The notes under the pieces were generated by a model that saw only the letters and a list, made by a program, of their open reading frames with translations, was not told where the DNA came from and did not search any database. Below, one piece after another: positions 39,701 through 48,016 of a DNA stretch of 64,000 nucleotides; within the stretch, counting starts at the first letter, position 1, and every line of letters begins with the position of its first letter. A program made the position numbers and the translations under genes. The DNA comes from Marinobacterium arenosum (lineage in GTDB: Bacteria > Pseudomonadota > Gammaproteobacteria > Pseudomonadales > Balneatricaceae), in contig NZ_JAILYN010000019.1 of assembly GCF_019795155.1 (NCBI RefSeq), forward strand, positions 21,320 through 85,319, read 5' to 3'.

Positions 39701-40155
39701 CCCACAGCCTGGTTGGCACCGCCGCGTCGATTGCCGCCAATGAGCTGGCAGCCGGTGCGCGTGAACTGGAACGGGCACTGGAGCAGCGGAATGGCGCGCT
39801 GAGCGAGCGGCGACTGGCCGAGGTCGAGGCCGAACTGGAGCGGGTGTCGACCTCCCTGGCCAGCCTGCGTGCGCAGCAGCCCCCGCTTGATGAACAGCAA
39901 TGCCCGACCGCGGCGCCTGCGCAGGAGCCGGGGCCGCGGATCGAAACCGAGCTGCGCCAGCTGATTCGGCTGTTGTCGAATAATGATCTGGATGCGCATG
40001 CCAGTTATCAGCGGCTTTGCAGCCGCTATACCGACCGGCCGCTGCCGGAAGCGCTGTCCCGGCTGGCGCCGCAGCTGGATGACTTGGCGTTCGATGAAGC
40101 CCGGTTGGCGTTGCAGGCGTGGCTGGCCCGACTGGAACAGGCGCATGATGAGTAA
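36724..40155 (+). CDS. Hybrid sensor histidine kinase with two receivers and Hpt domain
   Basis: This 1143-residue inner-membrane phosphorelay kinase has membrane helices at about 30-57 and 300-328 around a helical periplasmic sensor. HAMP, a short coiled coil and HisKA (His409 in MSHEIRTP) follow. The ATPase domain has N and G boxes (NLAGNAVKF; GTGLGL). There are two receivers (about 640-765; 790-910, with Asp842 in VLMDLQMP) and a C-terminal Hpt (His994 in HAAHSLVGT). The first receiver has an unusual Asp context (LLDEGIGE). It starts 34 bases after the multicopper oxidase gene and is followed 6 bases later by a diguanylate cyclase response regulator, its likely partner. The signal is unknown. 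Confidence 0.93.
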   Translation: MSQPKSSPSPQSGRALTGLPQLSDSRSVGFRLILAFVGVFSLSLLSMAAVLYALFEQYQGFKELSGTHFDRAMTAAELTRDAEVIAAEVFESMLGVDRSLADESQVDADLMRIYDSVLARLQQGEAGRDVRLAGAERWQGEYFDSVAQLRRRIYEERQLKERRLKVPDLLYQQSQSWEQLAAAAGDPVRAVAGHALAALGYAATALSSERPGQLYRLRQAAETNLRELRQAARQNPALDARRVALETLVTRVFNEREPSLQSQRATLSTARQTRVLAQKLTGSTYNYYLDLKNSAQQATLRHEEIAKTTMTAVALIAAVMLVFTLLGVFYIGRRIVRRLNALNQSMMAHVAGDTVRIPTSGRDEIATMGHSFAVFVDARDKAEQALDQARQEAEQANRAKSEFLANMSHEIRTPLNAIIGFGNLAEQTELDAVQRSYLQKIHNSARHLLRVIDDILDFSKIEAGKLELEQVPFSLTEVMDTVTDILVGSAHDKGLEVVVNLPPQIPRALIGDPLRLGQVLVNLAGNAVKFTEQGYVRIVISLCERRRDRVELAFDVIDSGIGMDEEQLSRLFQQFQQADSSITRRFGGTGLGLAICKTLVGLMGGQISVQSQLGQGSSFSFRVPFDCQPNDCQPDFRVPEALRRCRILVADSQPLTRASCCEQLSSLGLDNHAVASGRQLLAELRAGADGERPGYDLVLLDEGIGEPDFQQTLAQLQAGPAAGGELRILVMTSHNVRSVAAEGVAAVLNKPIRASQLFDTLLELCGVEPGQEMAMPLLDPAQRAALYGLRVLLVDDQPLNQEIAARLLRSQGVEVELADHGRQAVERIEQAGDGYFDLVLMDLQMPEMDGHQASRQIRRRYSAEQLPIIAMTAHAMASQRQECLDSGMNDHLSKPIDLAQLWQTLLHWTRPRHEVVKRSVIAEPLSDTLENESVVLPAQLAGFDLAEGLARMGGDRAFYRKMLLEFPPWAQQNNQRLRAAMASDDLVEAEHAAHSLVGTAASIAANELAAGARELERALEQRNGALSERRLAEVEAELERVSTSLASLRAQQPPLDEQQCPTAAPAQEPGPRIETELRQLIRLLSNNDLDAHASYQRLCSRYTDRPLPEALSRLAPQLDDLAFDEARLALQAWLARLEQAHDE

Positions 40156-40161
40156 GGTGCG

Positions 40162-41100
40162 ATGAGTAAGCGGCAAACCATTCTGCTGGTGGATGATGAG
40201 ACCCGCCACCTGAAAGTGCTGGTCAAGGCGTTCCTGAATGACTACCGGGTGCTGTTCGCCCGCAGCGGGGATGAGGCGCTGCAGTTGGTACAGCAGGAGG
40301 CGCCGGACCTGATCATCCTGGACGTGATGATGCCGGGCATGGACGGTTACCAGCTGTTCGGCCTGCTGCAGCAGGACCAGGCGCTGCGTCAGGTACCGGT
40401 GATCTTCCTGACCGGTCGCGATGGCGAGGCGGATGAGCGACGAGGCCTGGAGATGGGGGCGGTGGACTATTGGACCAAACCGGTCAGCATCGATATTGCC
40501 CGCATCCGGGCCCGCAATCACCTTGAGCTGAAGCGTCACCGCGACCTGCTGGCCAAACTGGCGATTACCGACTCGCTGTGTGATATCGCCAACCGGCGCG
40601 GCTTCGAGGATTACCTGGCGCGCGAGTGGCACCGTGCGGCCCGTACCGGCCGGCCGGTGTCGCTGCTGATGATCGATATCGATTATTTCAAGGCGTTTAA
40701 TGACCATTACGGCCACCCGGCCGGCGATCAGTGTCTACGCCAGGTGGCGGCGCTGATCGACAAGACGTTGAGCCGGCCGGCCGACTTGGCGGCGCGCTAC
40801 GGTGGTGAGGAGTTCGTCTGCGTGTTGCCGGAGACGCCGGAAGCCGGCGCCCGGGTGCTGGCGCAGAAACTGCGCCAGGCGGTTGCCGACAGCGGCATGG
40901 TGCATGGCCACTCGCCGCTTGGTAACCGGCTGACCATCAGCTTGGGCGCAGCGACCCTGCAGCCAGATGAGGCCGGCGATCCGGCCGAACTGGTCGAGCT
41001 TGCCGACCAGGCGCTCTACGACGCCAAGAATGGCGGCCGCGACCGGGTGGTGGTGGCCGGCATGGTGCTGACCACGTTGGCCAAGGCTGAATCCGGCTGA
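40162..41100 (+). CDS. Response regulator diguanylate cyclase (REC-GGDEF)
   Basis: This 312-residue cytosolic protein makes cyclic-di-GMP when phosphorylated. The receiver (about 5-120) has VDDE, the acceptor Asp in LIILDVMMPGMDG, and the TKP Lys. The GGDEF domain (about 140-305) has an intact GGEEF signature and an RPAD inhibitory I-site five residues before it, so it is probably active and product-inhibited. It resembles WspR/PleD-type regulators. Six bases separate it from the hybrid kinase gene, and the two probably form one pathway linking the sensed signal to a sessile/motile decision. Confidence 0.95.
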   Translation: MSKRQTILLVDDETRHLKVLVKAFLNDYRVLFARSGDEALQLVQQEAPDLIILDVMMPGMDGYQLFGLLQQDQALRQVPVIFLTGRDGEADERRGLEMGAVDYWTKPVSIDIARIRARNHLELKRHRDLLAKLAITDSLCDIANRRGFEDYLAREWHRAARTGRPVSLLMIDIDYFKAFNDHYGHPAGDQCLRQVAALIDKTLSRPADLAARYGGEEFVCVLPETPEAGARVLAQKLRQAVADSGMVHGHSPLGNRLTISLGAATLQPDEAGDPAELVELADQALYDAKNGGRDRVVVAGMVLTTLAKAESG

Positions 41101-41195
41101 TACCGCGCGGCGATGGCTGCCGTCGCTACCCTAGTCGTTTACACTGGCCCCCTTTATCCCAGCTATCTCAACCGATCTCTGTCCTGCGAGGGGCG

Positions 41196-41621
41196 ATGAA
41201 CTGGCTCTTTCCCGAACACAAGCGCGAACTGCCGGCCAGCCGGGCGATCAGTGTCGGCCTGCGCAGCCTGCACCTGGTCGGCATCAGCGGCCTGGCGGGC
41301 GGCTACCTGTACCAGCTGCCGCTGGCGCAGTGGTGGCCGTTTCTCTGGCTGGCGTTGGCCAGTGGCCTGCTGATGCTGCTCAAGGAGCTCTATCAGGACG
41401 GTATCTGGTTGCTGCAGCTACGCGGCCAGGCGGTGCTGCTGAAAGTGGCGCTACTGGCCTTGTCCGGCAGCTGGTACGGCGGTACCGAACGTTGGGTATA
41501 TATCCTGGTGATTCTGTTGTCCGGTGTGATTGCCCATGCGCCCGGTAAAGTGCGGTACTATTCCTGCTGGCACCGCTGTGTGCTGACCCGTGAGGTCTGG
41601 CAGAGCAAACGGGGCCGATAG
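41196..41621 (+). CDS. Small membrane protein, unknown function
   Basis: This 141-residue protein has three to four hydrophobic segments (about 22-42, 47-63, 78-93 and 98-115). They are preceded by a short polar N-terminus (MNWLFPEHKRELPASRA). The C-terminus is basic with two Cys (YYSCWHRCVLTREVW). I do not recognise the family. GCGAGGGGCG precedes the ATG. The gene lies between the diguanylate cyclase and ung in the same direction, 95 bases after the former. Confidence 0.65.
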   Translation: MNWLFPEHKRELPASRAISVGLRSLHLVGISGLAGGYLYQLPLAQWWPFLWLALASGLLMLLKELYQDGIWLLQLRGQAVLLKVALLALSGSWYGGTERWVYILVILLSGVIAHAPGKVRYYSCWHRCVLTREVWQSKRGR

Positions 41622-41654
41622 AGCGCGCAACAATCAAATCGAGGAGTTGGAGTG

Positions 41655-42377
41655 ATGGCACTGGATGCGGCGCCGAGCTGGCAGCCGAGTCTGGCCGCGG
41701 AGCTGGACGCCCCCTATATGCAGCAGCTGAAGCAGTTCCTGCGTAACGAGAAAGATAACCGCAAGGTGATCTACCCCCATTCGTCGCAGTGGTTCCATGC
41801 GCTGGAAGCCACTCCGCTGGACCAGGTCAAGGTGGTGATTCTCGGCCAGGACCCCTACCACCAGCCCAACCAGGCACACGGGCTCTGTTTCTCGGTGCGG
41901 CCGGGGGTGCGGATTCCGCCGTCGCTGGTCAACATCTACAAGGAGCTGCAGAGCGATCTGGGTATCGAGCCGGTCGGCCATGGCTACCTGGAGAGCTGGG
42001 CCTGTCAGGGGGTGCTGCTGCTCAACGCGGTGCTGACCGTCGAGCATAGCAGCGCTAATTCGCATCAGGGCAAGGGTTGGGAACAGTTCACCGACAAGGT
42101 GATCGCCACCGTCAACGAACAGTGTGAGCACGTGGTGTTCATGCTCTGGGGCAGTTACGCCCAGAAGAAGGGCGCCCATATCGATCGCCAGCGCCACTTG
42201 GTATTGAAGGCACCCCATCCGTCGCCGCTGTCGGCCCACCGCGGTTTCTTTGGTTGCCGTCATTTCAGCCAGGCCAACGCCTACCTGCAGCAGCATGGCC
42301 GCACACCGATCGACTGGCAGCTGCCGGCGGTGCCGGATAGCGCCGACCTCGAGCAGGCCATCGCGAGCGGGAATTGA
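41655..42377 (+). CDS. ung: Uracil-DNA glycosylase
   Basis: Ung removes uracil from DNA to start base excision repair. The 240-residue protein has the catalytic water-activating motif [18 protein letters not shown] (Asp66), the [10 protein letters not shown] segment, and the DNA-intercalation loop [13 protein letters not shown] with the second catalytic His near residue 189. I use ATG 41655; an in-frame GTG three bases upstream is the alternative. GAGGAGTTGGAGTG precedes it. It is followed by a 450-base gap and a convergent gene. Confidence 0.97.
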   Translation: MALDAAPSWQPSLAAELDAPYMQQLKQFLRNEKDNRKVIYPHSSQWFHALEATPLDQVKVVILGQDPYHQPNQAHGLCFSVRPGVRIPPSLVNIYKELQSDLGIEPVGHGYLESWACQGVLLLNAVLTVEHSSANSHQGKGWEQFTDKVIATVNEQCEHVVFMLWGSYAQKKGAHIDRQRHLVLKAPHPSPLSAHRGFFGCRHFSQANAYLQQHGRTPIDWQLPAVPDSADLEQAIASGN

Positions 42378-42829
42378 GCGCCCGGTTATAACATGGCTCT
42401 TCGCGGCTGTATGAGAAATGCTTCAAACCTGTTGAGGAAGCCTTAAGCGCCAAGCTTAAGCTACACGCAGCCCGCTGCTACAGGGGCGAGTTTCGTAGCA
42501 GCCCGCTCCGCGAGCGACACTTGCGGACTACGCCGCCCCAGTCGCGGTCGGTACCCAAAGGGCATGCCAAGTCAGCTGCTACGGGAGTCATGCTTGGAAC
42601 GCTCAGAGTCGACCTAGAGTCGGCATAGATAGTGAGGCTGACCAGGGGCCAGCGGCAAGTTTACGACTGAGGTCGGCGTTTCCCCTTAATCCGCGAAGAA
42701 CCTATAAAGTCGCTGCATAGCTAACCGCCGGCCCATACGCCGGCGTTTTCCTGTTTTTCAATATATGCAGGCGTCGGTGCGCTGAAACGCGGTCTCAGCG
42801 GGTGTGAATCTGGTAGGGCCGGCGGGCGC
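42378..42829. other. Repeat-rich intergenic region, possible non-coding RNA
   Basis: There is no credible gene in these 452 bases. They hold a perfect hairpin CTTAAGC/GCTTAAG at 42442-42460 and inverted GCTGCTAC (42473) against GTAGCAGC (42496). A GC-rich CGCTCCGCGAGCG stretch recalls REP-type repeats of pseudomonads, and a third GCTGCTACGGG follows near 42566. A terminator-like hairpin ends the region. It could be a degenerate REP cluster or a small RNA of about 300 bases; sequence alone cannot decide. Confidence 0.5.
42726..42751 (+). terminator. Terminator-like hairpin in the ung/yecA gap
   Basis: CGCCGGC and GCCGGCG pair around CCATAC, followed by TTTTCC and, a little later, TTTTT. It is 350 bases after ung, so it may end a separate transcript. 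Confidence 0.6.
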
Positions 42830-43483
42830 TCAACGGCCGCAGCATTTCTTGAATTTTTTGCCGCTGCCGCAGGGGCAGGGATCGTTGCGGCCGGTATGGC
42901 GTAGCGGGTTGCTGGCTTGCTGCATCAGCTGTTGCTGGTGCAGGTCCAGCAGCCGTTCGGCCAGTTGGGCGGTGGCTTGCAGGCGGCCCGGAAGTAAACG
43001 GCGGGCGTCCGCTTCGGATAAGCGGTCGCTCAGTGCCTCGTCGGTGTCGCCGCTGAGCCGCAGGCAGAGCAGCAGGGTACCGCTCAGGGTGCGTTCGTCG
43101 CCGCTGTCACCGAACCGTTGCAGGGCGTCCTGCCAGAGGTTGTGCAGCCAGTCCTGGCCGGCCAGGTAACCGCGGCAGAAGGCGGCCATGGCCTCGGGAT
43201 TGTCCGTCCAGCCCGGCAGCTGCAGCGCGGGCTGGCGACGCTGCTGCAGCCAGTGGTTGTAGAGCCCGACCAGCGCTTCGCGCAGTTCGCTGTCCAGGCC
43301 TCCGGCCGGTGGCTCCCGCCAGACCGCCTGCAGCCACTCGTCCGGCATCACCAGCGACGGCGCCGAAGCGGCCGCCAGCAGGAAGCCGTAACTGCGCTCC
43401 AGGCCCAGCTGCGGGTGCAGCGCCGGTTGGCGCATGAACAGTTGAGCATAGCGGGCGTCGCTGTGCTGCGGCAGCAGGCGCAT
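42830..43483 (-). CDS. YecA/UPF0149-family protein with SEC-C zinc motif
   Basis: This 217-residue cytosolic protein has an N-terminal UPF0149 (YgfB/YecA-like) helical domain (about 1-150), including [11 protein letters not shown]. The C-terminal SEC-C motif [18 protein letters not shown] binds zinc as in SecA tails. YecA-like proteins have been linked to ribosome/SecA function, but a precise role is not known to me. It lies 3 bases downstream of ygfZ on the same strand, so the two are probably co-transcribed. Confidence 0.88.
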   Translation of the reverse strand: MRLLPQHSDARYAQLFMRQPALHPQLGLERSYGFLLAAASAPSLVMPDEWLQAVWREPPAGGLDSELREALVGLYNHWLQQRRQPALQLPGWTDNPEAMAAFCRGYLAGQDWLHNLWQDALQRFGDSGDERTLSGTLLLCLRLSGDTDEALSDRLSEADARRLLPGRLQATAQLAERLLDLHQQQLMQQASNPLRHTGRNDPCPCGSGKKFKKCCGR

Positions 43484-43486
43484 CGC

Positions 43487-44515
43487 TTAGCTCTTGCGCT
43501 CGAACAGGCTCGGGTCGAGCAGGTAGGGCAGTTCCAGCAATTCCAGTGCCGGGCCGCTCTGGCTGGCCAGCAGAATGGTTTCGCTGTCGGCCTGGGCCTT
43601 GTTGATCACCGCCAGCAGCTCCACCTGGCCGGCCTCTTCGGTCGGCGCCGCGAGCACCACCTGGCCGACATTCTCCCGTTCGGCGCTGTGCAGCGCGGTG
43701 CCGGCGGCCGGCACGCTGTCGCTGGCCACCCGGGCGCGGTACATCGGTTTGTTCAGTTTGCCACGGTGCTGCAGACGGGTGACGATCTCCTGGCCGGTAT
43801 AGCAGCCCTTGCTGAAGGAGACGCCGCCCAGCGCCTGCAGGTTGGTCATCTGCGGGATGAAGGCTTCCTTGGTAGCGGCCCGCAGGTCGGCGATGCCGGC
43901 GCGGATCTCGCTCAGCAGCCACTGCTCGGTGCTGCCCAGTTCGGCGCCTTCCAGCAGGTTGGGTAGCAGCTCGACCGCCTCATTGACCGGCAGCCAGAGC
44001 TCGAACCGGTCGCCCGGAACCCGCACCGCAACCTTGTTGCCGCTACGCAGGGCACCGTCGTCTTCGCTGGGCGCCCGGTCCATCACCCGCTCGACCAGCG
44101 TCGCGGCGCCCGGGCCGATCAGGCCGAGGCCGACCAGTTGATCGCCAAGGTCGGCGGCGTCCGCCTTCGAGAAGACGATGTACTTGTTCAGATTGGCCAG
44201 GCCGTCGGCCAGCAGTTCATGGTGCAGCCGCAGCCAGTAGCCGTCCTTGACCGCCATCAGCCGGTACAGTGCCAGCATATGGCCCTTGATATTACAGTGT
44301 GCACCTAGCCCGCTGCCGCGCCGGCTGACCTCCTCCATATCGCAGCTCAGCTGGCCCTGCAGGAACTTGGTGGCCTCCGGTCCCAGCACGCTGAGCGCCC
44401 GCAGGTGCAGCAGCGGCACCACCCGGGTCTGTGTCTTGCTCGCTTTCACCTGCAGCCGGTGGGGTTCGTCGATCATGGCGCCGAACTGCGTCAGTGTGTT
44501 CAACCAGTCACTCAT
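43487..44515 (-). CDS. ygfZ: YgfZ, folate-binding iron-sulfur cluster repair/assembly protein
   Basis: YgfZ is a GcvT-like protein that helps maintain certain iron-sulfur enzymes in a folate-dependent way. The 342-residue protein carries the family signature KGCYTGQEIVTRLQHRGKL (Cys near residue 237) and LKFLQGQLS-like TKFLQGQLSCD near the start. Length is normal. It lies 15 bases after psd on the minus strand, in an operon psd-ygfZ-yecA. Confidence 0.93.
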   Translation of the reverse strand: MSDWLNTLTQFGAMIDEPHRLQVKASKTQTRVVPLLHLRALSVLGPEATKFLQGQLSCDMEEVSRRGSGLGAHCNIKGHMLALYRLMAVKDGYWLRLHHELLADGLANLNKYIVFSKADAADLGDQLVGLGLIGPGAATLVERVMDRAPSEDDGALRSGNKVAVRVPGDRFELWLPVNEAVELLPNLLEGAELGSTEQWLLSEIRAGIADLRAATKEAFIPQMTNLQALGGVSFSKGCYTGQEIVTRLQHRGKLNKPMYRARVASDSVPAAGTALHSAERENVGQVVLAAPTEEAGQVELLAVINKAQADSETILLASQSGPALELLELPYLLDPSLFERKS

Positions 44516-44530
44516 CTTACCGATCTCCTG

Positions 44531-45397
44531 TCAGGCTGGGGGCTGTGACCCTTCTGCAATCCGCTGCCCCAGCTGAATGGTGGTGCCAGCCTGTAGCTGA
44601 TCCTTCCATGCGATAGCATCCGGGCCGAACAGCAAAATCACTGTCGAGCCCAATTTAAAGCGTCCCATTTCGTCGCCCTTGGCCAGTTGTACCGCGGCCT
44701 GCTCACCCGCGAACTGCTTGTGCTGCGGGCTGCGCGGCGGCGGGGCGATCTGGCCGTCCCAGACGGTTTCGATGCCGGCGACGATCATCGCGCCGACCAG
44801 TACCATCGCCATCGGCCCCAGTTCGGTATCGAAGATCGCTACCAGCCGCTCGTTGCGGGCGAACAGCTGATCGACGTTCTCGGCGGTGGTCTGGTTCACC
44901 GAGTACAGATCGCCCGGCACATAGACCGTTTCGCGCAGGGTGCCGGCCAACGGCATATGGACCCGATGGTAATCACTGGGTGATAGATAGATGGTGGCGA
45001 AGTGGCCGTTTTTAAAGGGTTCGGCCCGCGCCGGATCGCCGCCCAGCAGGCTGGTCAGGCCGTAGCCGCGTCCCTTGGCCTGGAAGATGCGACCGTGATC
45101 GATCCGCCCCAACTGGCTGAAGGCGCCGTCGGCCGGGCTGACGATCGCTTCGTCGGCGCCGTCTAGCGGCCGCACGCCCGGTTTCAGTGCACGGGTGAAG
45201 AAGGCGTTGAAGCTGGTATAGGCGTCGAGGTTTTCCTCCAACGCCTCCTGCATGTTGACCCGGTACTTGCGGGCGAACAGCTTGATGAACGGGCTTTTGA
45301 TCCAGCGGCATTCGCTGGCCGCCAGCCGGCCGACCAGGCGGGACAGCAGGTGCTGCGGCAACAGGTGCTGCAGCGTGATAAACAGGGTGTCTTTCAA
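44531..45397 (-). CDS. psd: Phosphatidylserine decarboxylase proenzyme
   Basis: Psd makes phosphatidylethanolamine from phosphatidylserine at the inner membrane. The 288-residue proenzyme has the self-cleavage motif LGST (in GRFKLGSTVILLFG), where the Ser becomes the pyruvoyl cofactor. Other family blocks are NAFFTRALKPGVRPL, SPADG, and YHRVHMPLAGTL. Length matches bacterial type I Psd. In Pseudomonas psd is also next to a rhodanese gene, as here (21 bases upstream). Confidence 0.97.
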   Translation of the reverse strand: MKDTLFITLQHLLPQHLLSRLVGRLAASECRWIKSPFIKLFARKYRVNMQEALEENLDAYTSFNAFFTRALKPGVRPLDGADEAIVSPADGAFSQLGRIDHGRIFQAKGRGYGLTSLLGGDPARAEPFKNGHFATIYLSPSDYHRVHMPLAGTLRETVYVPGDLYSVNQTTAENVDQLFARNERLVAIFDTELGPMAMVLVGAMIVAGIETVWDGQIAPPPRSPQHKQFAGEQAAVQLAKGDEMGRFKLGSTVILLFGPDAIAWKDQLQAGTTIQLGQRIAEGSQPPA

Positions 45398-45418
45398 GTT
45401 CGGGTATCCGTCGTCAGG

Positions 45419-46231
45419 TTATCGCTCAACCGGTGTCTCGGGCTGGTTGCCCCATTCGAACCAGGAGCCGTCGTAGCAGCGCAGGCGCGGGAAGCCGAGG
45501 TGGCAGGCGACCAGGTAGGTCAGGCCACTGCGGCGGTGGGTCTGGCAGTGGGTGATCACCTCCTTGTCGGCGCTGATGCCGCGGGCCGCCAGTTCGGCGC
45601 GCAGCGTTTCGGCGGGCCTCAGCCGGTCGTCGCCGGGGCTCAACAGGGTGTCGGTCCACTCGAAATGGGCGGCGCCCGGGATATGGCCGCCCTTCATTGC
45701 ATTGACCACTTTTTCGCCGCGAAATTCCTCCGCCGAGCGGGCATCCCAGATCGCCAGGTCGGTACTGCCGAGACGCGCCAGGATATAGTCCATATCGGCA
45801 ACCAGGTCATGATCGATGCGGGCTTCGAAAGGGGTGGCGCTGGCGCTGTTCGGCTGTTGTTCCAGCGGCAGACCGGCGTTACACCAGGCCCCCAGCTGGC
45901 CGTTCAGGAAGCTACAGCGGCGGTGGCCGACGCAGTGCAGCGTCCAGATCATCCGGCCGGCCAACGGTCCGCGTTGGTCGTCATAGACCACCACCTGGCT
46001 GTCGGCGCGCAGGCCCAGTTCGCTGAACAGGGTGCTCAGTTGGGCGGCGCTGGGCAGCTTGTTGGCAACCGGTGGTTGGCCGCAGAGCAGGCGTGCGCTG
46101 TCGACGTGGATCGCCCCCGGGATATGGTCCTGGCGGTAGTGCTCGGCACTGCTCAGATCCAGAATCAGCAGGTCGGGGTGGTCCAGGTGACGGGCCAGTT
46201 GATCGGCCTCAACAACCAGCGGCAGCGGCAT
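45419..46231 (-). CDS. rhdA: Two-domain rhodanese, RhdA-like thiosulfate sulfurtransferase
   Basis: This enzyme transfers sulfane sulfur from thiosulfate to thiol or cyanide acceptors. The 270-residue protein has two rhodanese domains. The N-terminal one lacks the active Cys. The C-terminal loop HCQTHRRSG holds the catalytic Cys and is nearly the CQTHHRS loop of Azotobacter RhdA. WDARSAEEF and GHIPGAAHFEW are typical. It precedes psd by 21 bases. Confidence 0.93.
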   Translation of the reverse strand: MPLPLVVEADQLARHLDHPDLLILDLSSAEHYRQDHIPGAIHVDSARLLCGQPPVANKLPSAAQLSTLFSELGLRADSQVVVYDDQRGPLAGRMIWTLHCVGHRRCSFLNGQLGAWCNAGLPLEQQPNSASATPFEARIDHDLVADMDYILARLGSTDLAIWDARSAEEFRGEKVVNAMKGGHIPGAAHFEWTDTLLSPGDDRLRPAETLRAELAARGISADKEVITHCQTHRRSGLTYLVACHLGFPRLRCYDGSWFEWGNQPETPVER

Positions 46232-46312
46232 TCAGCGCTCCTTATCGCAAATCGGTGGACCTGCCATCATAACCCCTTGTCGACGGGCCGACAAACAAGT
46301 TGGCGATCTCTT

Positions 46313-47971
46313 TCAGCCTTTGGTCATCCGCCGTAACGCCAGGCTTGCCGCCGAGCAGAGATAGCGGAACCGCTCCTGGTGGAACTGCTGCAGTGGGGCG
46401 CCGTTGCTGGGGCTGTCGATATGGACGATGCCGATCGGCCGGTTGTTGAGGAACAGCGACATCAGCAGTACGCCATCGTTCGGCACCAGCGGGTGATAGT
46501 CGTCCGGCAGCATGCGGATCAGCTTGTCGCGGTTGTCGGAATTGAGCCAGATGCAGCTGGGCTTTTTGATCAGCCGTTTGAACAGGCTGGGAACCTCCAG
46601 GTCGTGGGCAAATGCCTTGGCCGGACTGTCTTCGCTGAGGCCGATCGCCGAGGCGATGTTGAGCTGTTGCTTGTCGCCCTTGACCCGGTGAAACAAGACC
46701 CGGTCGACGCCCAGTCCCTTGTGCAGCCCCTGCAGCAGCCCCTGCAGGATATGGCGGGGCTCGGTGTACAGGTCGTAGCCTTTCAGGAAGCGCTGGGCGG
46801 TCTGGCCGTAAATATTGGCGTCGGACAGCTCTGCGCCGGCCGGCTTGTCCGCTTGGGCTTCCCGCTTGCCCGCCTTGAGCGCCGCGGCTGCCGCCTTGGC
46901 TTTCTCCGCTTCCAGTACCCAGTTGGGCTTGACCGGTTCAGGGCAGCTCTGGGAATGCAGTTGCGTCTCTTTGGCCGACAGCAGGTACTGGCCGCGGCAG
47001 TCGGACGGTAGCAGCAGCATCTCGGCAGCCGGCGTCAGGGTGCCGGGTACGTGGTACTGGCGGGCGGACTGGGCGCACTGCTGGTGCAGCAGGGCGGCGG
47101 TCTGGTCCAGCTCGTCCTTCAGGTAATCGTTGACGATATCGACGATCCGCAGGGTCTTGCTGTGTGCCCAGCCCAATGGTGCGGTCAGCGCCAGCCAGTT
47201 GGCCAGCTTGACCGGGAAGAACTTTTGTTGGACCAGGTGGTTGGTGTCGCGGATATCCTCGTCGTCGAGTCGAGGGTCGTTCATCGCCCGCAGATGCAGC
47301 AGTCGCAACATCGAGCGGTCTGGCGAAGTGTCGTGGTCCAGGCTCTCGCCGGCCAGCGGCGACACCTGCCAGTGTTCGATCAAGGCCTTGGAGATCTGCT
47401 GCACGGTGCAGCCCAGTACATCGGTTTCCGCCAGCACGTTGTCGATCCCCTGGTCGCGGATCTTGCCCTGGATCTTGCTCATATGCAGCGGGGCGTGCAG
47501 CCACAGCGACCAGTGGCCAACACCGTAGAACAGCGCCGCCAGGTAGGTCTCTTCGCTGAACATGCTGTGCTTGCGGCGCGCCAGTTGCTGCGCCTGGGTG
47601 GCGGCGTGATGGCTGTTGGCGATGGCGCGGAAGTACATTTTCTGCGCCACGCTGGCCGGATTGAGCTTCATGGCCGGCAATTGCTCGACGGCCTGCTGCA
47701 GGTTGACGATGCCGAGGCTCTGCACCGCATGACCGAGACCGGTGACCTGTGAGCCCTTGGCCTGGTGGCGGTTGGCCGCTTCGCGCACCACCGCCAGCGC
47801 CAGCACCGGGTCGCAGCTGATCAGCTGGCTGAAATCGGCCAGGGTGGCACTGTCGCTGCGCAGCAACTTGCGCAGCCGGACCTGTACGCTGTTGCGCACC
47901 GACAGCGGTTTGTCGCTGAGATACGCCAACCAGCTCTCGACGCCGTAGGGGGGCTCTTGTACTTCACTCAT
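46313..47971 (-). CDS. HDOD-domain signalling protein
   Basis: This 552-residue cytosolic protein has an N-terminal HDOD domain (about residues 15-215) with the usual helical core (FSQLISCDPVLALAVVREAAN; AVQSLGIVNLQQAV). HDOD resembles HD phosphohydrolases but lacks the metal-binding His-Asp. A linker follows, and the last 150 residues look like a GAF-type sensor (VDRVLFHRVKGDKQQL; NRPIGIVHIDSPS). HDOD proteins act in bacterial signalling, often with cyclic-di-GMP networks. It lies between rhdA and rsgA on the same strand. The position matches an uncharacterised gene in pseudomonads. Confidence 0.88.
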   Translation of the reverse strand: MSEVQEPPYGVESWLAYLSDKPLSVRNSVQVRLRKLLRSDSATLADFSQLISCDPVLALAVVREAANRHQAKGSQVTGLGHAVQSLGIVNLQQAVEQLPAMKLNPASVAQKMYFRAIANSHHAATQAQQLARRKHSMFSEETYLAALFYGVGHWSLWLHAPLHMSKIQGKIRDQGIDNVLAETDVLGCTVQQISKALIEHWQVSPLAGESLDHDTSPDRSMLRLLHLRAMNDPRLDDEDIRDTNHLVQQKFFPVKLANWLALTAPLGWAHSKTLRIVDIVNDYLKDELDQTAALLHQQCAQSARQYHVPGTLTPAAEMLLLPSDCRGQYLLSAKETQLHSQSCPEPVKPNWVLEAEKAKAAAAALKAGKREAQADKPAGAELSDANIYGQTAQRFLKGYDLYTEPRHILQGLLQGLHKGLGVDRVLFHRVKGDKQQLNIASAIGLSEDSPAKAFAHDLEVPSLFKRLIKKPSCIWLNSDNRDKLIRMLPDDYHPLVPNDGVLLMSLFLNNRPIGIVHIDSPSNGAPLQQFHQERFRYLCSAASLALRRMTKG

Positions 47972-48016
47972 CTTGAGTTCGTGTCTCTCCGGGCATTCGG
48001 GTCGCAGGGCCCAACT

